NCBI GenBank assembly: GCA_031288955.1
Contig: JAITQJ010000164.1
Location: forward strand, 1-10,175
Origin: Planctomycetaceae bacterium
GTDB lineage: Bacteria; Planctomycetota; Planctomycetia; Pirellulales; Thermoguttaceae
Direction: 5' to 3'
Length of the DNA stretch: 10,175 nucleotides
The translations under genes and the position numbers were made by a program. Below the pieces are notes generated by a model, which was not told where the DNA came from, searched no databases, and saw only the letters and a program-made list of their open reading frames with translations. The first letter of the stretch is position 1; every line of letters begins with the position of its first letter. Shown here piece by piece: positions 1-6,603 of this stretch.

Positions 1-1095
1 AGAGGTATCGGCAAGTTTCCGACCTCTATCGCCCTCGTCGGAATGCGCGACCTGAAAGATTATCTGACGGCGGCAAAAGACGGCAAAACGGTCAATCCCG
101 GTTCGCCGTTTAACATTAAACAAGATTCCGCCGTCATCAGTAACTTTACGCAAAACGATGTCGGCAGACTCTTTGCCCAACGCACAGAAGAAACCGGTCA
201 ACAGATTACGCCGGAAGCATTGGCGTACGTTTGGGAACAATCCTGCGGACAGCCTTGGATTGTCAATTCGTTATTTATGCGGGCGACGCTGCGGATACTT
301 GATGAGAAGTGTTACGACACGGTAACGCTGGAACACATTCAGCAAGCCCGCGGGCAAATGATTCTCGCACGGGAAACACATCTTGATGCGTTGGCTTGGC
401 GGCTAAAAGACCAGCGGATTCGCAAGGTGATGGAAACGTTGATGACTGGTGAAGCCGATATGAATCTCGGTGACAGCGAAGGCTTTATGCTGTGTCAGGA
501 TTTAGGCTTGGCAATCGTTGAAAACGGCACACCGAAAGTTGCGAATCCGATTTACAAGGAAATTCTTGCGCGGCAAATAACGTATGGAGCGCAACTGGCA
601 ATTCAGGAACCGGCGTTCCGTTGGCAGAAGCCGGACGGCACGCTTGATATGGATTCGCTTTTGCGGGAGTTTCAAGGTTTCTGGCAGGAGAATTCGGAAA
701 TTTGGGAGGAAACATCCGATTACACCGAAGCATTTCCGCATCTTTTGGTGATGGCATTTTTGCAGCGGATTACTAACGGCGAAGGACGCATCGAACGGGA
801 ATATGCTGCTGGTCGTAAACGAATGGACCTGGCTATTGAATTCAAAGAGCGGTGGAACATTATCGAAATTAAACTGTTGCGCGACCGGCAGACGTATGAC
901 AAAGTCAAAGCGGAAGGATTGAAGCAGATAGTTGGTTACCGTGATAGTTTTTCGTCAACGCTTCGGCTGAAGGACGGCGAAAAGATACCTTGTTATTTGT
1001 TGATATTTGACCGCCGTTCGGAAGGCAAAAAGTTACCTTGGGAACGGCGGCTCACCTGGAATGTCGAAGGCGATGTTGCCGTCATCGGATGCTGA
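1..1095 (+). CDS. AAA-type ATPase with C-terminal PD-(D/E)XK nuclease-like domain (5' end missing)
   Basis: The frame is open from base 1, so the gene begins upstream; the ATG at 43 is probably internal. The first visible residues (FPTSIALVGMRDLKDYL) resemble the sensor-1 strand region of archaeal-type AAA ATPases ('ATP-binding protein' families), so the Walker A and B motifs should lie before the window. A helical lid region follows (about 130-420). Near the C terminus there is a PD-(D/E)XK-like pattern: RMDLAIEF with Asp at 826, then IIEIKLL with the E-x-K pair at 865-873, then a Lys/Gln-containing helix (GLKQIVGYRDSF). This suggests a metal-dependent nuclease fold. Such ATPase-nuclease fusions occur widely in bacteria and archaea, and their biological role is poorly known (mobile-element or defence links have been proposed). 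The gene runs convergently into the ThuA-cupin gene with a 40-bp gap and no clear terminator. Family assignment is fairly sure; function is not. Confidence 0.72.
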   Translation, partial: RGIGKFPTSIALVGMRDLKDYLTAAKDGKTVNPGSPFNIKQDSAVISNFTQNDVGRLFAQRTEETGQQITPEALAYVWEQSCGQPWIVNSLFMRATLRILDEKCYDTVTLEHIQQARGQMILARETHLDALAWRLKDQRIRKVMETLMTGEADMNLGDSEGFMLCQDLGLAIVENGTPKVANPIYKEILARQITYGAQLAIQEPAFRWQKPDGTLDMDSLLREFQGFWQENSEIWEETSDYTEAFPHLLVMAFLQRITNGEGRIEREYAAGRKRMDLAIEFKERWNIIEIKLLRDRQTYDKVKAEGLKQIVGYRDSFSSTLRLKDGEKIPCYLLIFDRRSEGKKLPWERRLTWNVEGDVAVIGC

Positions 1096-1135
1096 AATTA
1101 CAGCGATTATAACTGCCGGTTACGATGAATTGAAT

Positions 1136-2407
1136 TTATTTTCTGTCAGGAAAATATTCATCTGTCGGGTCAAATTTCGGCAAAACCGTGATGAAAGTTT
1201 TCGCTTTGCCGACGAGGCAATGTACCGTGCCGGGCGGAATATAGAACGCCATATCGGCGTGCAGCGGTATGTCTTTACCGTCAATTTGCATTATAGAACC
1301 AGGTTCGCAGGATATGACGTAATACACCTCTGTTAGTTTTTTGTGATAGTGAGCCTTCGCCGTTTGGTCAACGTCAGTACGGTGAATCGTGCCGGGAAAA
1401 TTCTTTTCATCAATCAGTCCCCGACGAGATGTGCCGCACGGACACGGCACACCTGCAAGTGTTGTAAAGTCAACTACCCGGTACGGTATTTTCACGTTGT
1501 CCCCCTTTGTTAAAAGCACGTTTGCTTCCGGTGCCGCCGTTTGAATGTTCGGTGTTAAATCGGTCTTCAAATCGCCGCAAGCCGCTTGAATCAGTTGCAC
1601 GACGAGTTGCCTGTTGTTTTTATCCTGCCAGTATTTATCATGATGTCCGAAAGCACTGTAGAAGACTCGTCCGCTGCCTTCCTTGCGTCCCCAGACAATC
1701 GGTACCGGAGGACGGTTATACATTTTGCCTTTCATTCCGGCGGTATCAAGGACGGCAAAGACGTGCAAATCGCTGTTAAAGTTTTTATGAACGTACCATT
1801 CCTCAAAAATTCGGTAACTTTTTCCCGATTTTTGAAACCAAGGGAACGGTGTCGGCTCAATGACGTTGACGGTTCCGTCCTGATGTTCGCCGTGTACCGT
1901 GAATTCGGCTCCGATAAAACGAGTGTAATCCGTAATTTTGTCCGGCGGAGTTGACTGATAAATATCGCCGCCGGTGCGGTTGGAATCGGTTGACGGATGA
2001 AAGCCGACAAAACCTTTTCCGCTCTGCACGGCATTGACAAGATTTTTCCAACCGTTTTCGGTCAATGCCCAATCGGAATGACCTTTTGCGCCTTTGGACA
2101 AATCGCCGCTGGTTTGAAACAGAAAGGCATCGTATTGGGACAAGTCCTTATCAAAAACAGAGCCGTCTTTGGTGCAGACGGTTTCGATGCCGACAGTTTT
2201 GCAGACTTCGGTGACGGCGTTGTCGGAAACGGACGGTTTCCCGTCTTTAGACACGACGGTAGAGTGTTCATATCCAGCAGATAGCGAGAAATACAGCACT
2301 TTGCGTTTCGAGTCAACTCCGTCATCAGCCGTTAGACCGGCAATACAGACAGCCTCTGTTAAAAAAACGATAGCAAAACGCAGGAATAAGTTGTACCGTG
2401 TTATCAT
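1136..2407 (-). CDS. Secreted ThuA-like domain protein with C-terminal cupin domain
   Basis: The 423-residue product starts with a signal peptide (Arg near the start, hydrophobic stretch about residues 8-25, then TADDG), so export is likely. Residues about 35-280 match the ThuA-like (trehalose-utilisation, class I amidotransferase-like) fold: VLYFSLSAGYEHS at the first strand, GKGFVGFHPSTDSN, an FTVHGEHQDGTVNV segment, and a C-terminal FYSAFGHHDKYW. Residues about 335-420 are a cupin: HYHKKLTE gives metal ligands His353, His355 and Glu360, and PPGTVHC gives His396. The metal site therefore looks intact. ThuA proteins are tied to sugar metabolism in rhizobia, and in planctomycetes they are numerous, secreted and of unknown substrate. 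The fusion suggests binding or modification of a carbohydrate outside the cytoplasm, which is inference. The start at 2407 gives a proper signal peptide but has no good Shine-Dalgarno. A possible promoter lies at 2441-2469. The gene is divergent from the oxidoreductase across the IS debris. Confidence 0.82.
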   Translation of the reverse strand: MITRYNLFLRFAIVFLTEAVCIAGLTADDGVDSKRKVLYFSLSAGYEHSTVVSKDGKPSVSDNAVTEVCKTVGIETVCTKDGSVFDKDLSQYDAFLFQTSGDLSKGAKGHSDWALTENGWKNLVNAVQSGKGFVGFHPSTDSNRTGGDIYQSTPPDKITDYTRFIGAEFTVHGEHQDGTVNVIEPTPFPWFQKSGKSYRIFEEWYVHKNFNSDLHVFAVLDTAGMKGKMYNRPPVPIVWGRKEGSGRVFYSAFGHHDKYWQDKNNRQLVVQLIQAACGDLKTDLTPNIQTAAPEANVLLTKGDNVKIPYRVVDFTTLAGVPCPCGTSRRGLIDEKNFPGTIHRTDVDQTAKAHYHKKLTEVYYVISCEPGSIMQIDGKDIPLHADMAFYIPPGTVHCLVGKAKTFITVLPKFDPTDEYFPDRK

Positions 2408-2440
2408 CGCCGTTCTCGCTTGAAAAGTGTCATTAGTATA

Positions 2441-2469
2441 ATATTAACATCTGACAACGCCCAATGCAA
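2441..2469 (-). promoter_or_regulatory. Possible sigma-70 promoter for the ThuA-cupin gene
   Basis: Read on the minus strand, TTGCAT (2464-2469) and TAATAT (2441-2446) are separated by 17 bases, with the -10 about 34 bases before the start codon at 2407. Other AT-rich hexamers overlap it (TATTAT, TATACT), so the exact -10 is uncertain. It lies just outside the IS1595 remnant. Confidence 0.35.
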
Positions 2470-2477
2470 CTATTTCC

Positions 2478-2610
2478 GGCAATGTTTAACGCTTCTGCTT
2501 CGCAAACCTTTATGCTGCACTTTGAAGGAATGTGAGTTCCGTTTCAATCACCGAAAAGAAAATCTATACAATATCGTCAAAAAATTACTAAAAAATACAT
2601 AAGATGCTAG
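2478..2610 (+). pseudogene. IS1595-family transposase C-terminal remnant (copy A)
   Basis: Conceptual translation gives FNASASQTFMLHL, then, after a one-base insertion near 2525, KECEFRFNHRKENLYN followed by a Lys/Leu-rich tail and TAA at 2600-2602. The pattern 'LHLKECEFRFNHR-ENLY' is typical of the C terminus of IS1595 (ISXO2-like) DDE transposases. Everything upstream, including the catalytic core, is gone, so this is dead. The 133-bp segment is about 86% identical by hand alignment (17 mismatches, one indel) to the reverse complement of 4621-4752. It ends in CTAG, exactly where the IS5-family fragment begins. An apparent 60-codon frame through here (2420-2602) is an accident of this remnant. 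Confidence 0.75.
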
Positions 2611-3000
2611 GGCGTGTTGACACTAATTTCTCAGATAAATAGCGGTGTTAGCGAGTACGATGAAGGCGTTATAGGTTTCGTCTAACTTATCGTATCGGGT
2701 ACATATTCGCCGGAACTCCTTTATTTGACGGAAGTAACGTTCGACTATGTTGCGGTGTTTGTACAACTCCTTATCATATCTCCACTTGTATCTTCGATTT
2801 TTCTTCGGCGGCACCACCGGCTTCATTTTGCATTTTCTTACCTTTTTGCGGCACGCATTACCCTCATACGCCTTGTCCATCAACAAAGGCTTTCCGTGAC
2901 AAATATCCTGCGGTATTGCCTCCATTAACTTCTGTCCTTCCGGGTCGTCTGCCGCAGAACCCGGCGAGAGACTACGGACTATCGGCAAAAGCCGAAACAA
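2611..3000 (-). mobile_element. Truncated IS5-family element (3' half with one end)
   Basis: This holds the C-terminal half of an IS5-family transposase plus the adjoining element end. Homology to copy B of the IS1595 remnant stops at CTAG (2607-2610), and the next bases, GGCGTGTTGACACTAA, are likely the terminal inverted repeat of the IS5-type element. IS5-group elements often target CTAG-like or TA sequences, which fits. The opposite end and the N-terminal half of the transposase are missing: the frame closes with a stop immediately upstream (3001-3003), and no convincing partner inverted repeat was found there. The element therefore cannot move by itself. Confidence 0.7.
2623..3000 (-). 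pseudogene. IS5-family DDE transposase, N-terminally truncated
   Basis: About 125 codons remain, numbered from the frame's first codon, TTG at 3000. Visible are LSPGSAADD (strand before the second Asp), LLMDKAYEG with the second catalytic Asp42 (about 2875-2877), a basic VVPPKKNRR stretch, and the YKHRNIVERYFRQIKEF segment with catalytic Glu87. The last is a perfect Y-(2)-R-(3)-E-(6)-K signature of the IS4/IS5 superfamily. The end, RYDKLDETYNAFIVLANTAIYL, is also typical (IS427/IS1031-like). The first catalytic Asp and all residues before it are absent, so the fragment should be inactive. There is no start codon with a ribosome site. In two-ORF members this would correspond to the second ORF, but even that is shortened here. 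Family call is firm; subgroup is tentative. Confidence 0.82.
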
Positions 3001-3003
3001 CTA

Positions 3004-3032
3004 TTGACCACGCTAAAAAAGTGGATTAGAAT
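3004..3032 (+). promoter_or_regulatory. Likely sigma-70 promoter for the oxidoreductase gene
   Basis: TTGACC (3004-3009) and TAGAAT (3027-3032) are spaced by 17 bases, each matching five of six consensus positions. The predicted start of transcription leaves a leader of about 65 bases before the ATG at 3104. The -35 box begins within a few bases of the edge of the IS5-family fragment, so the present promoter may have been created or exposed by that rearrangement. Confidence 0.5.
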
Positions 3033-3103
3033 AGCATCTGAATCGTCCCCTTTTTAGGCAAGTATCTAATGCCCGCCCTATCCTTTTTCTAAAAGTAGCA
3101 AAG

Positions 3104-4477
3104 ATGACAACAAGACGTAATTTTCTAAAATCTTCCGCTGCCGCAACTGCAATGACGGGTTTGACACCGTATTTTTTTTCCGGTGTTCAAGCGGCGCAAA
3201 CCGAAGCCGCAAGCGACCGCTTGCAGGTCGGATGTATCGGAGTCGGCGGAATGGGCGGTTCTGATGCGCTAGATTTTTCGCAACTTGCTGATGTCGTTGC
3301 CGTCTGCGACGTGGATAAAAACCGCGCAGACGCTGTATCGAATAACCAGAAAATCGGCAAGTTTCGTAACGATAAAAAAATGGGTAAGCCCGATGCGTTT
3401 CAGGATTACCGCAAGATTCTTGAACGCAAAGATATTGACACCGTCTGCATTGCCACGGTTGACCATTGGCACATCAAAATTGCTATTGAAGCATTACAGG
3501 CAGGAAAAAATGTCTTTGTGCAAAAACCATTGACATTGACAATCGAAGAGGGACAACTTTTACGTAACGCGGTTAAAAAGTATCCGCACTTGACCGTTCA
3601 GGTCGCTTCACAACAGCGCAGTGAACGCAACTCGTTTGCTGCTGCGTGTCTGATGGTTCGTAAAGGTTTGCTCGGCGGCATCAAACGTTTCACGGCGGAT
3701 ATCGGACAGGCAAATCCCGGCGGTCCGTTTGCGAAAGGAACGCCGCCGGCAAATCTCGATTGGGATATGTGGTTGGGACAAACACCAAAGGTCGATTACA
3801 TTCCTCAGCGGTGCCATTATATGTTTCGTAACTGGATTGAATACAGCGGCGGGGCGTTGACCGATTGGGGAGCGCACAATGTGGACTTTGCTGTTTGGGC
3901 AATGAACATCAACGAAAACAGCGGCATCATTCGCATTCGTCCGTTTTCTGTCAGAATGGGAGTACCGTATAAAGACGGTTATCCGACAAAGGACGATTGT
4001 TATAACACGCCGTTAGATTTCACACTCCTTGTTGAGTTTGAAAACGGAGTAGAACTTATTGTAACCAGTGATTCGATAGACGGAACCGGTGTGTTGATTG
4101 AAGGGACAAAGGGACGGGTTCACGTTGACCGTCCAAGAATTAAGGGAAAACCAATGCAGGACGGCGTGCAGAAACAGATAACAGCCGATGATTACAAAGA
4201 ATTATTTCACGGCAAGGATTGTTTCAAATACAGCGGTCGGGATTTCACCTCGCACAAAGAGAATTTTATTGACTGCGTTAAGAACGGCGGATTGCCGGTT
4301 TCCGATGTTGTTTCCACAGTGCAAACGATGGCGGTTTGTCATCTTTGCGGCATCGCTGCCCGCTTGTATCGGGAAATCCGCTGGGATACGAAAACAGAAA
4401 CAATTCTCGGCGACGACCAAGCCTCCGCTTTCCTTGCCCGTGAACGGCGTAAAGGTTATGAGATTCCAAGCGTGTGA
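3104..4477 (+). CDS. Tat-exported Gfo/Idh/MocA family oxidoreductase
   Basis: The 457-residue protein opens with a twin-arginine signal (TRRNFLKSS, then a hydrophobic region ending near GVQAAQ, residues 27-32), so it is probably folded with its cofactor in the cytoplasm and exported. The NAD(P)-binding Rossmann fold begins at residue 40 with the glycine motif Gly46-V-Gly48-G-M-Gly51 and an acidic VCDVDK after the second strand. The usual EKP motif appears as QKP (residues 140-142, FVQKPLT). The C-terminal domain has PGGPFAKGTPP, LDWDMWLGQTP and SGGALTDWGAHNVD, with His258 in the usual active-site position. This set is characteristic of planctomycete secreted members, which act on sugars or sugar derivatives. 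The precise substrate cannot be read from sequence. Length is normal for the group. The start is set by the Tat motif; the ribosome site is weak. The gene lies between two inverted IS1595 remnants and looks intact. Confidence 0.88.
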   Translation: MTTRRNFLKSSAAATAMTGLTPYFFSGVQAAQTEAASDRLQVGCIGVGGMGGSDALDFSQLADVVAVCDVDKNRADAVSNNQKIGKFRNDKKMGKPDAFQDYRKILERKDIDTVCIATVDHWHIKIAIEALQAGKNVFVQKPLTLTIEEGQLLRNAVKKYPHLTVQVASQQRSERNSFAAACLMVRKGLLGGIKRFTADIGQANPGGPFAKGTPPANLDWDMWLGQTPKVDYIPQRCHYMFRNWIEYSGGALTDWGAHNVDFAVWAMNINENSGIIRIRPFSVRMGVPYKDGYPTKDDCYNTPLDFTLLVEFENGVELIVTSDSIDGTGVLIEGTKGRVHVDRPRIKGKPMQDGVQKQITADDYKELFHGKDCFKYSGRDFTSHKENFIDCVKNGGLPVSDVVSTVQTMAVCHLCGIAARLYREIRWDTKTETILGDDQASAFLARERRKGYEIPSV

Positions 4478-4496
4478 TGGTTGCGGAAAATGATGT

Positions 4497-4543
4497 AAAA
4501 ATTCCCTGATTATACTGGTGACGGTTGAAAATGGGGATTTTTT
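4497..4543 (+). terminator. Probable terminator after the oxidoreductase gene
   Basis: Arms AAAAATTCCC (4497-4506) and GGGGATTTTT (4533-4542) can pair over 10 bp with one G-T wobble, around a 26-base loop, ending in a T run. The stem is A/T-rich and the loop long, so it may be weak. The A run before it would let it act in both directions. Confidence 0.45.
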
Positions 4544-4607
4544 AGTATTGCATATTCCTTGTTTTTAAGGATCAAACGTAAAATAAAAACCGAAGTTTCA
4601 ATAATTT

Positions 4608-4770
4608 TCAGTGGCATTGCCTAGCATCTCGTGTATTTTCTAGTAATTTTTTGATGACATTGTATAGATTTTCTTTTCGGTGATTGAACCGGAACCCACA
4701 CTCCCTTAAGTGTAGCATAAAGGTTTGTGAAGCACAACCATTGAACTTTGCCAGTCTTCGTTTGGCAGGA
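4608..4770 (-). pseudogene. IS1595-family transposase C-terminal remnant (copy B)
   Basis: On the minus strand the frame reads AKRRLAKFNGCASQTF, MLHLRECGFRFNHRKENLYN and a Lys/Leu-rich tail, running to a stop at 4608-4610. This is the standard C-terminal end of an IS1595-family (ISXO2-like) transposase. Just upstream, a Trp-Ser pair fits the usual 'FWSFAKRR' only if two bases are lost (about 4765-4770), and nothing recognisable lies beyond, so the gene is truncated. Compared with copy A the stop position is changed, adding TRDARQCH. Bases 4621-4752 are inverted relative to 2478-2610 and about 86% identical, mostly transitions, suggesting two copies of one element that decayed separately. The catalytic domain is absent. 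Confidence 0.75.
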
Positions 4771-4823
4771 CCAAGCGGCGGTCAAGCCTGCCGACGCGGG
4801 CGAACACCGTCAAAAGGAAGTAA
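4770..4823 (+). other. Possible 3' tail of a lost gene before a terminator
   Basis: A short plus-strand frame ends at TAA 4821-4823 and encodes a very basic tail, TKRRSSLPTRANTVKRK. It sits directly before a strong intrinsic terminator and directly after the broken edge of the IS1595 remnant. It could be the last codons of a gene whose body was removed when the IS inserted or recombined. The tail is too short to name a family, and chance is a real alternative. Confidence 0.2.
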
Positions 4824-4837
4824 TATTGCCGTCATTT

Positions 4838-4861
4838 GCCGCCCTTCGAGGCGGCTTTTTT
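4838..4861 (+). terminator. Strong intrinsic terminator
   Basis: GCCGCC (4838-4843) and GGCGGC (4850-4855) form a perfect 6-bp G/C stem around CTTCGA, followed by six T (4856-4861). This is a textbook rho-independent terminator for plus-strand transcription. No intact gene lies between it and the oxidoreductase, so it probably belonged to a gene now lost or to a small RNA. Confidence 0.75.
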
Positions 4862-5062
4862 ATGCCCCTGAAAGCGAAACAATGCGGCGAAATACGCGGT
4901 CTTTCGATACAACCATTTTACAACCGGCGTTTTCGCAAGACGTAATCTATTGTTAAATAGAGAGTTATGCGGTTTGCGTTCTGAATTATGGACAGCGACG
5001 ACTGCCCACGTGTCGGTTATTGCGGTTATTTTAATTAGAAATAATTATAACGGACGTTCCGA
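4862..5062. other. About 200 bp between two terminators, no recognised gene
   Basis: I find no convincing protein frame: the short open frames have no recognisable family or ribosome site. I see no tRNA fold. The sequence turns AT-rich before the second terminator (5026-5050). TTTACA at 4917-4922 has no well-spaced -10. A small RNA ending at 5085-5088, or the vestige of a lost gene, are both possible. Confidence 0.3.
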
Positions 5063-5088
5063 GCCGCTAACGCAAGTTAGCGGCTTTT
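5063..5088 (+). terminator. Strong intrinsic terminator with GCAA loop
   Basis: GCCGCTAAC (5063-5071) and GTTAGCGGC (5076-5084) form a perfect 9-bp stem closed by a GCAA (GNRA-type) tetraloop, followed by TTTTCTT. It points with the plus strand and insulates the lutB-like gene from upstream transcription. No clear gene lies immediately upstream. Confidence 0.85.
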
Positions 5089-5131
5089 CTTATCGTCATC
5101 TTGCGATAGCGGCTCTGCGGAGGGACGGTTC

Positions 5132-5160
5132 TTTCGTCTCCGTGGAAAATCGGGTACAAT
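5132..5160 (+). promoter_or_regulatory. Possible promoter for the lutB-like operon
   Basis: TACAAT (5155-5160) is a good -10 box. The hexamer 17 bases upstream, TTTCGT, is a poor -35. The position suits a leader of about 50 bases before the ATG at 5217. A promoter is needed here because the terminator at 5063-5088 lies directly upstream. Confidence 0.35.
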
Positions 5161-5216
5161 GTCTCCGACGATGACCGTAAGCGGTGAACAATCCCAATCC
5201 CCCCAACTAACCGACT

Positions 5217-6596
5217 ATGTCTGCACATTCCCGACTTGCAAAATGTTTTCTCGCTGATGAAGCCCGAACCGATTGGCACAATCAGACGCTTTGGATTGTC
5301 CGGCAAAAACGGGATAAAATGGCTGCGTCCGTTCCGAATTGGGAACAACTGCGGGAGACGGCTTCCGCTGTCAAAGAACATACGCTTGCTCATCTCGACA
5401 CCTATCTCGAAGAGTTTGAACAAAAAGCATCAGCAAACGGCGTGAACGTTCTCTGGGCGAATGATGCTGCCGAATTTAACGGAATAATGCTCGGCATCAT
5501 CCGCAAACATAATGCGAAACATATCGTCAAAAGCAAGTCAATGCTGACCGAAGAATGCGGAATGAACCATTTTCTCGCCGACAACGGTATCGAAGTCGTT
5601 GACACAGATTTAGGCGAACGCATTATTCAGTTTCGCGGCGAAATGCCGAGTCACGTGGTTTTGCCCGCAATACATCTGAAGAAAGAAGAAATCGGCGAAA
5701 CCTTTCATCAGAAACTCGGCACGAAAAAAGGGGCGAGCGACCCTGTGTATCTGACGAAAGCCGCCCGCACACATCTTCGGGAAAAATTTCTCGCCGCCGA
5801 TTTAGCAATTACCGGTGTCAACTTTGCCGTTGCCGAAACAGGCGGTGTTACCGTTTGCACGAACGAAGGCAATGCGGATATGGGAGTGCAGTCCGCCTCC
5901 GTTCAGGTGCATTGCGTCGGTATCGAAAAACTAATTCCGAAACAAAATGACCTCGGCTTGTTTACACGCTTGCTGGCAAGAAGTGCGACGGGACAGCCGG
6001 TAACAACTTATACGTCGCATTATTTGAAACCGAAGCCGGACGGGACGATGTATATTATTATTGTCGATAATGGTCGTTCGCAGCGGCTCGGTAATGCGGA
6101 TTATGTTAAATCGCTTAAATGCCTGCGCTGCGGGGCGTGTATGAACACGTGTCCTGTTTATCGGCGGAGCGGCGGTCATAGTTACGGTTATTTGATTCCC
6201 GGTCCGATTGGTGCGGTACTTGCGCCGCACACGGATGCCCGTCGGTACAACGGATTGCCGTTTGCGTCATCGCTCTGCGGTTCGTGTAATAATGTCTGTC
6301 CGGCAAAGGTCGATATTAAAGAACAGATATACCGTTGGCGGCAGGATTTATCGCAGCGGCATCTAACACCGTTATCGAAACGTTTGATGATGTTCGGAGC
6401 GGCATTGGTCTTGTCGCATAACCGGCTGTACAATGCGGCAGGGGCATTAGCCCGTTGGGGTTTACGCTGGATGCCGCGTTTTGTGGTATATTTTCCGCTG
6501 AATGTTTGGGGTAAGGGACGTGAAAATCCGCTGCCGCCGCCGGAATCGTTCAAACAATGGTACCGCAAACACCGGCAAGGTAATCACAACGGTTAA
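5217..6596 (+). CDS. lutB: LutB-like LUD-domain iron-sulfur protein
   Basis: The 459-residue product matches LutB, the iron-sulfur subunit of the LutABC L-lactate oxidation complex (YkgF in E. coli). The N-terminal part (HSRLAKCFLADEARTDW, TLWIVRQKRDKMA) is typical of the family start and fixes the ATG at 5217, although no Shine-Dalgarno is visible. The LUD domain has AETGGVTVCTNEGNADMG (about residues 206-223). The ferredoxin-type part has C302-x2-C305-x2-C308-x3-C312-P and C354-x2-C357-x3-C361-P, enough Cys for two 4Fe-4S clusters in the usual LutB arrangement. A C-terminal helical tail ends near QWYRKHRQ. In most bacteria lutA and lutC flank it. Here upstream is IS debris and downstream a methyltransferase, so partners, if any, lie elsewhere. 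The electron donor could be lactate or another hydroxy acid, so the symbol is by homology. Confidence 0.87.
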   Translation: MSAHSRLAKCFLADEARTDWHNQTLWIVRQKRDKMAASVPNWEQLRETASAVKEHTLAHLDTYLEEFEQKASANGVNVLWANDAAEFNGIMLGIIRKHNAKHIVKSKSMLTEECGMNHFLADNGIEVVDTDLGERIIQFRGEMPSHVVLPAIHLKKEEIGETFHQKLGTKKGASDPVYLTKAARTHLREKFLAADLAITGVNFAVAETGGVTVCTNEGNADMGVQSASVQVHCVGIEKLIPKQNDLGLFTRLLARSATGQPVTTYTSHYLKPKPDGTMYIIIVDNGRSQRLGNADYVKSLKCLRCGACMNTCPVYRRSGGHSYGYLIPGPIGAVLAPHTDARRYNGLPFASSLCGSCNNVCPAKVDIKEQIYRWRQDLSQRHLTPLSKRLMMFGAALVLSHNRLYNAAGALARWGLRWMPRFVVYFPLNVWGKGRENPLPPPESFKQWYRKHRQGNHNG

Positions 6597-6603
6597 CTAT
6601 CAA

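Noticed and set aside
2420..2602. A 60-codon plus-strand frame starting at 2420
   Set aside because: Its second half is the frame-shifted tail of the IS1595 transposase remnant, and its first half is non-coding sequence before the remnant. It is not a separate gene.
3029..3042. TAGCATCT near 3032 matching the end of the IS1595 remnants
   Set aside because: Only 8 bases match and the flanks diverge at once. Chance explains this as well as a third remnant.
5020..5051. TTGCGG with the AT-rich run at 5042-5051 as a promoter
   Set aside because: Spacing is off for the best -10-like hexamers, and it would start transcription just before the terminator at 5063.
6502..6603. Earlier ATG at 6502 as the start of the methyltransferase
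   Set aside because: It lies 95 bases inside the lutB-like gene and adds residues (MFGVRDVKIRCRRRN) without resemblance to the family. The ATG at 6604 gives the typical N terminus.
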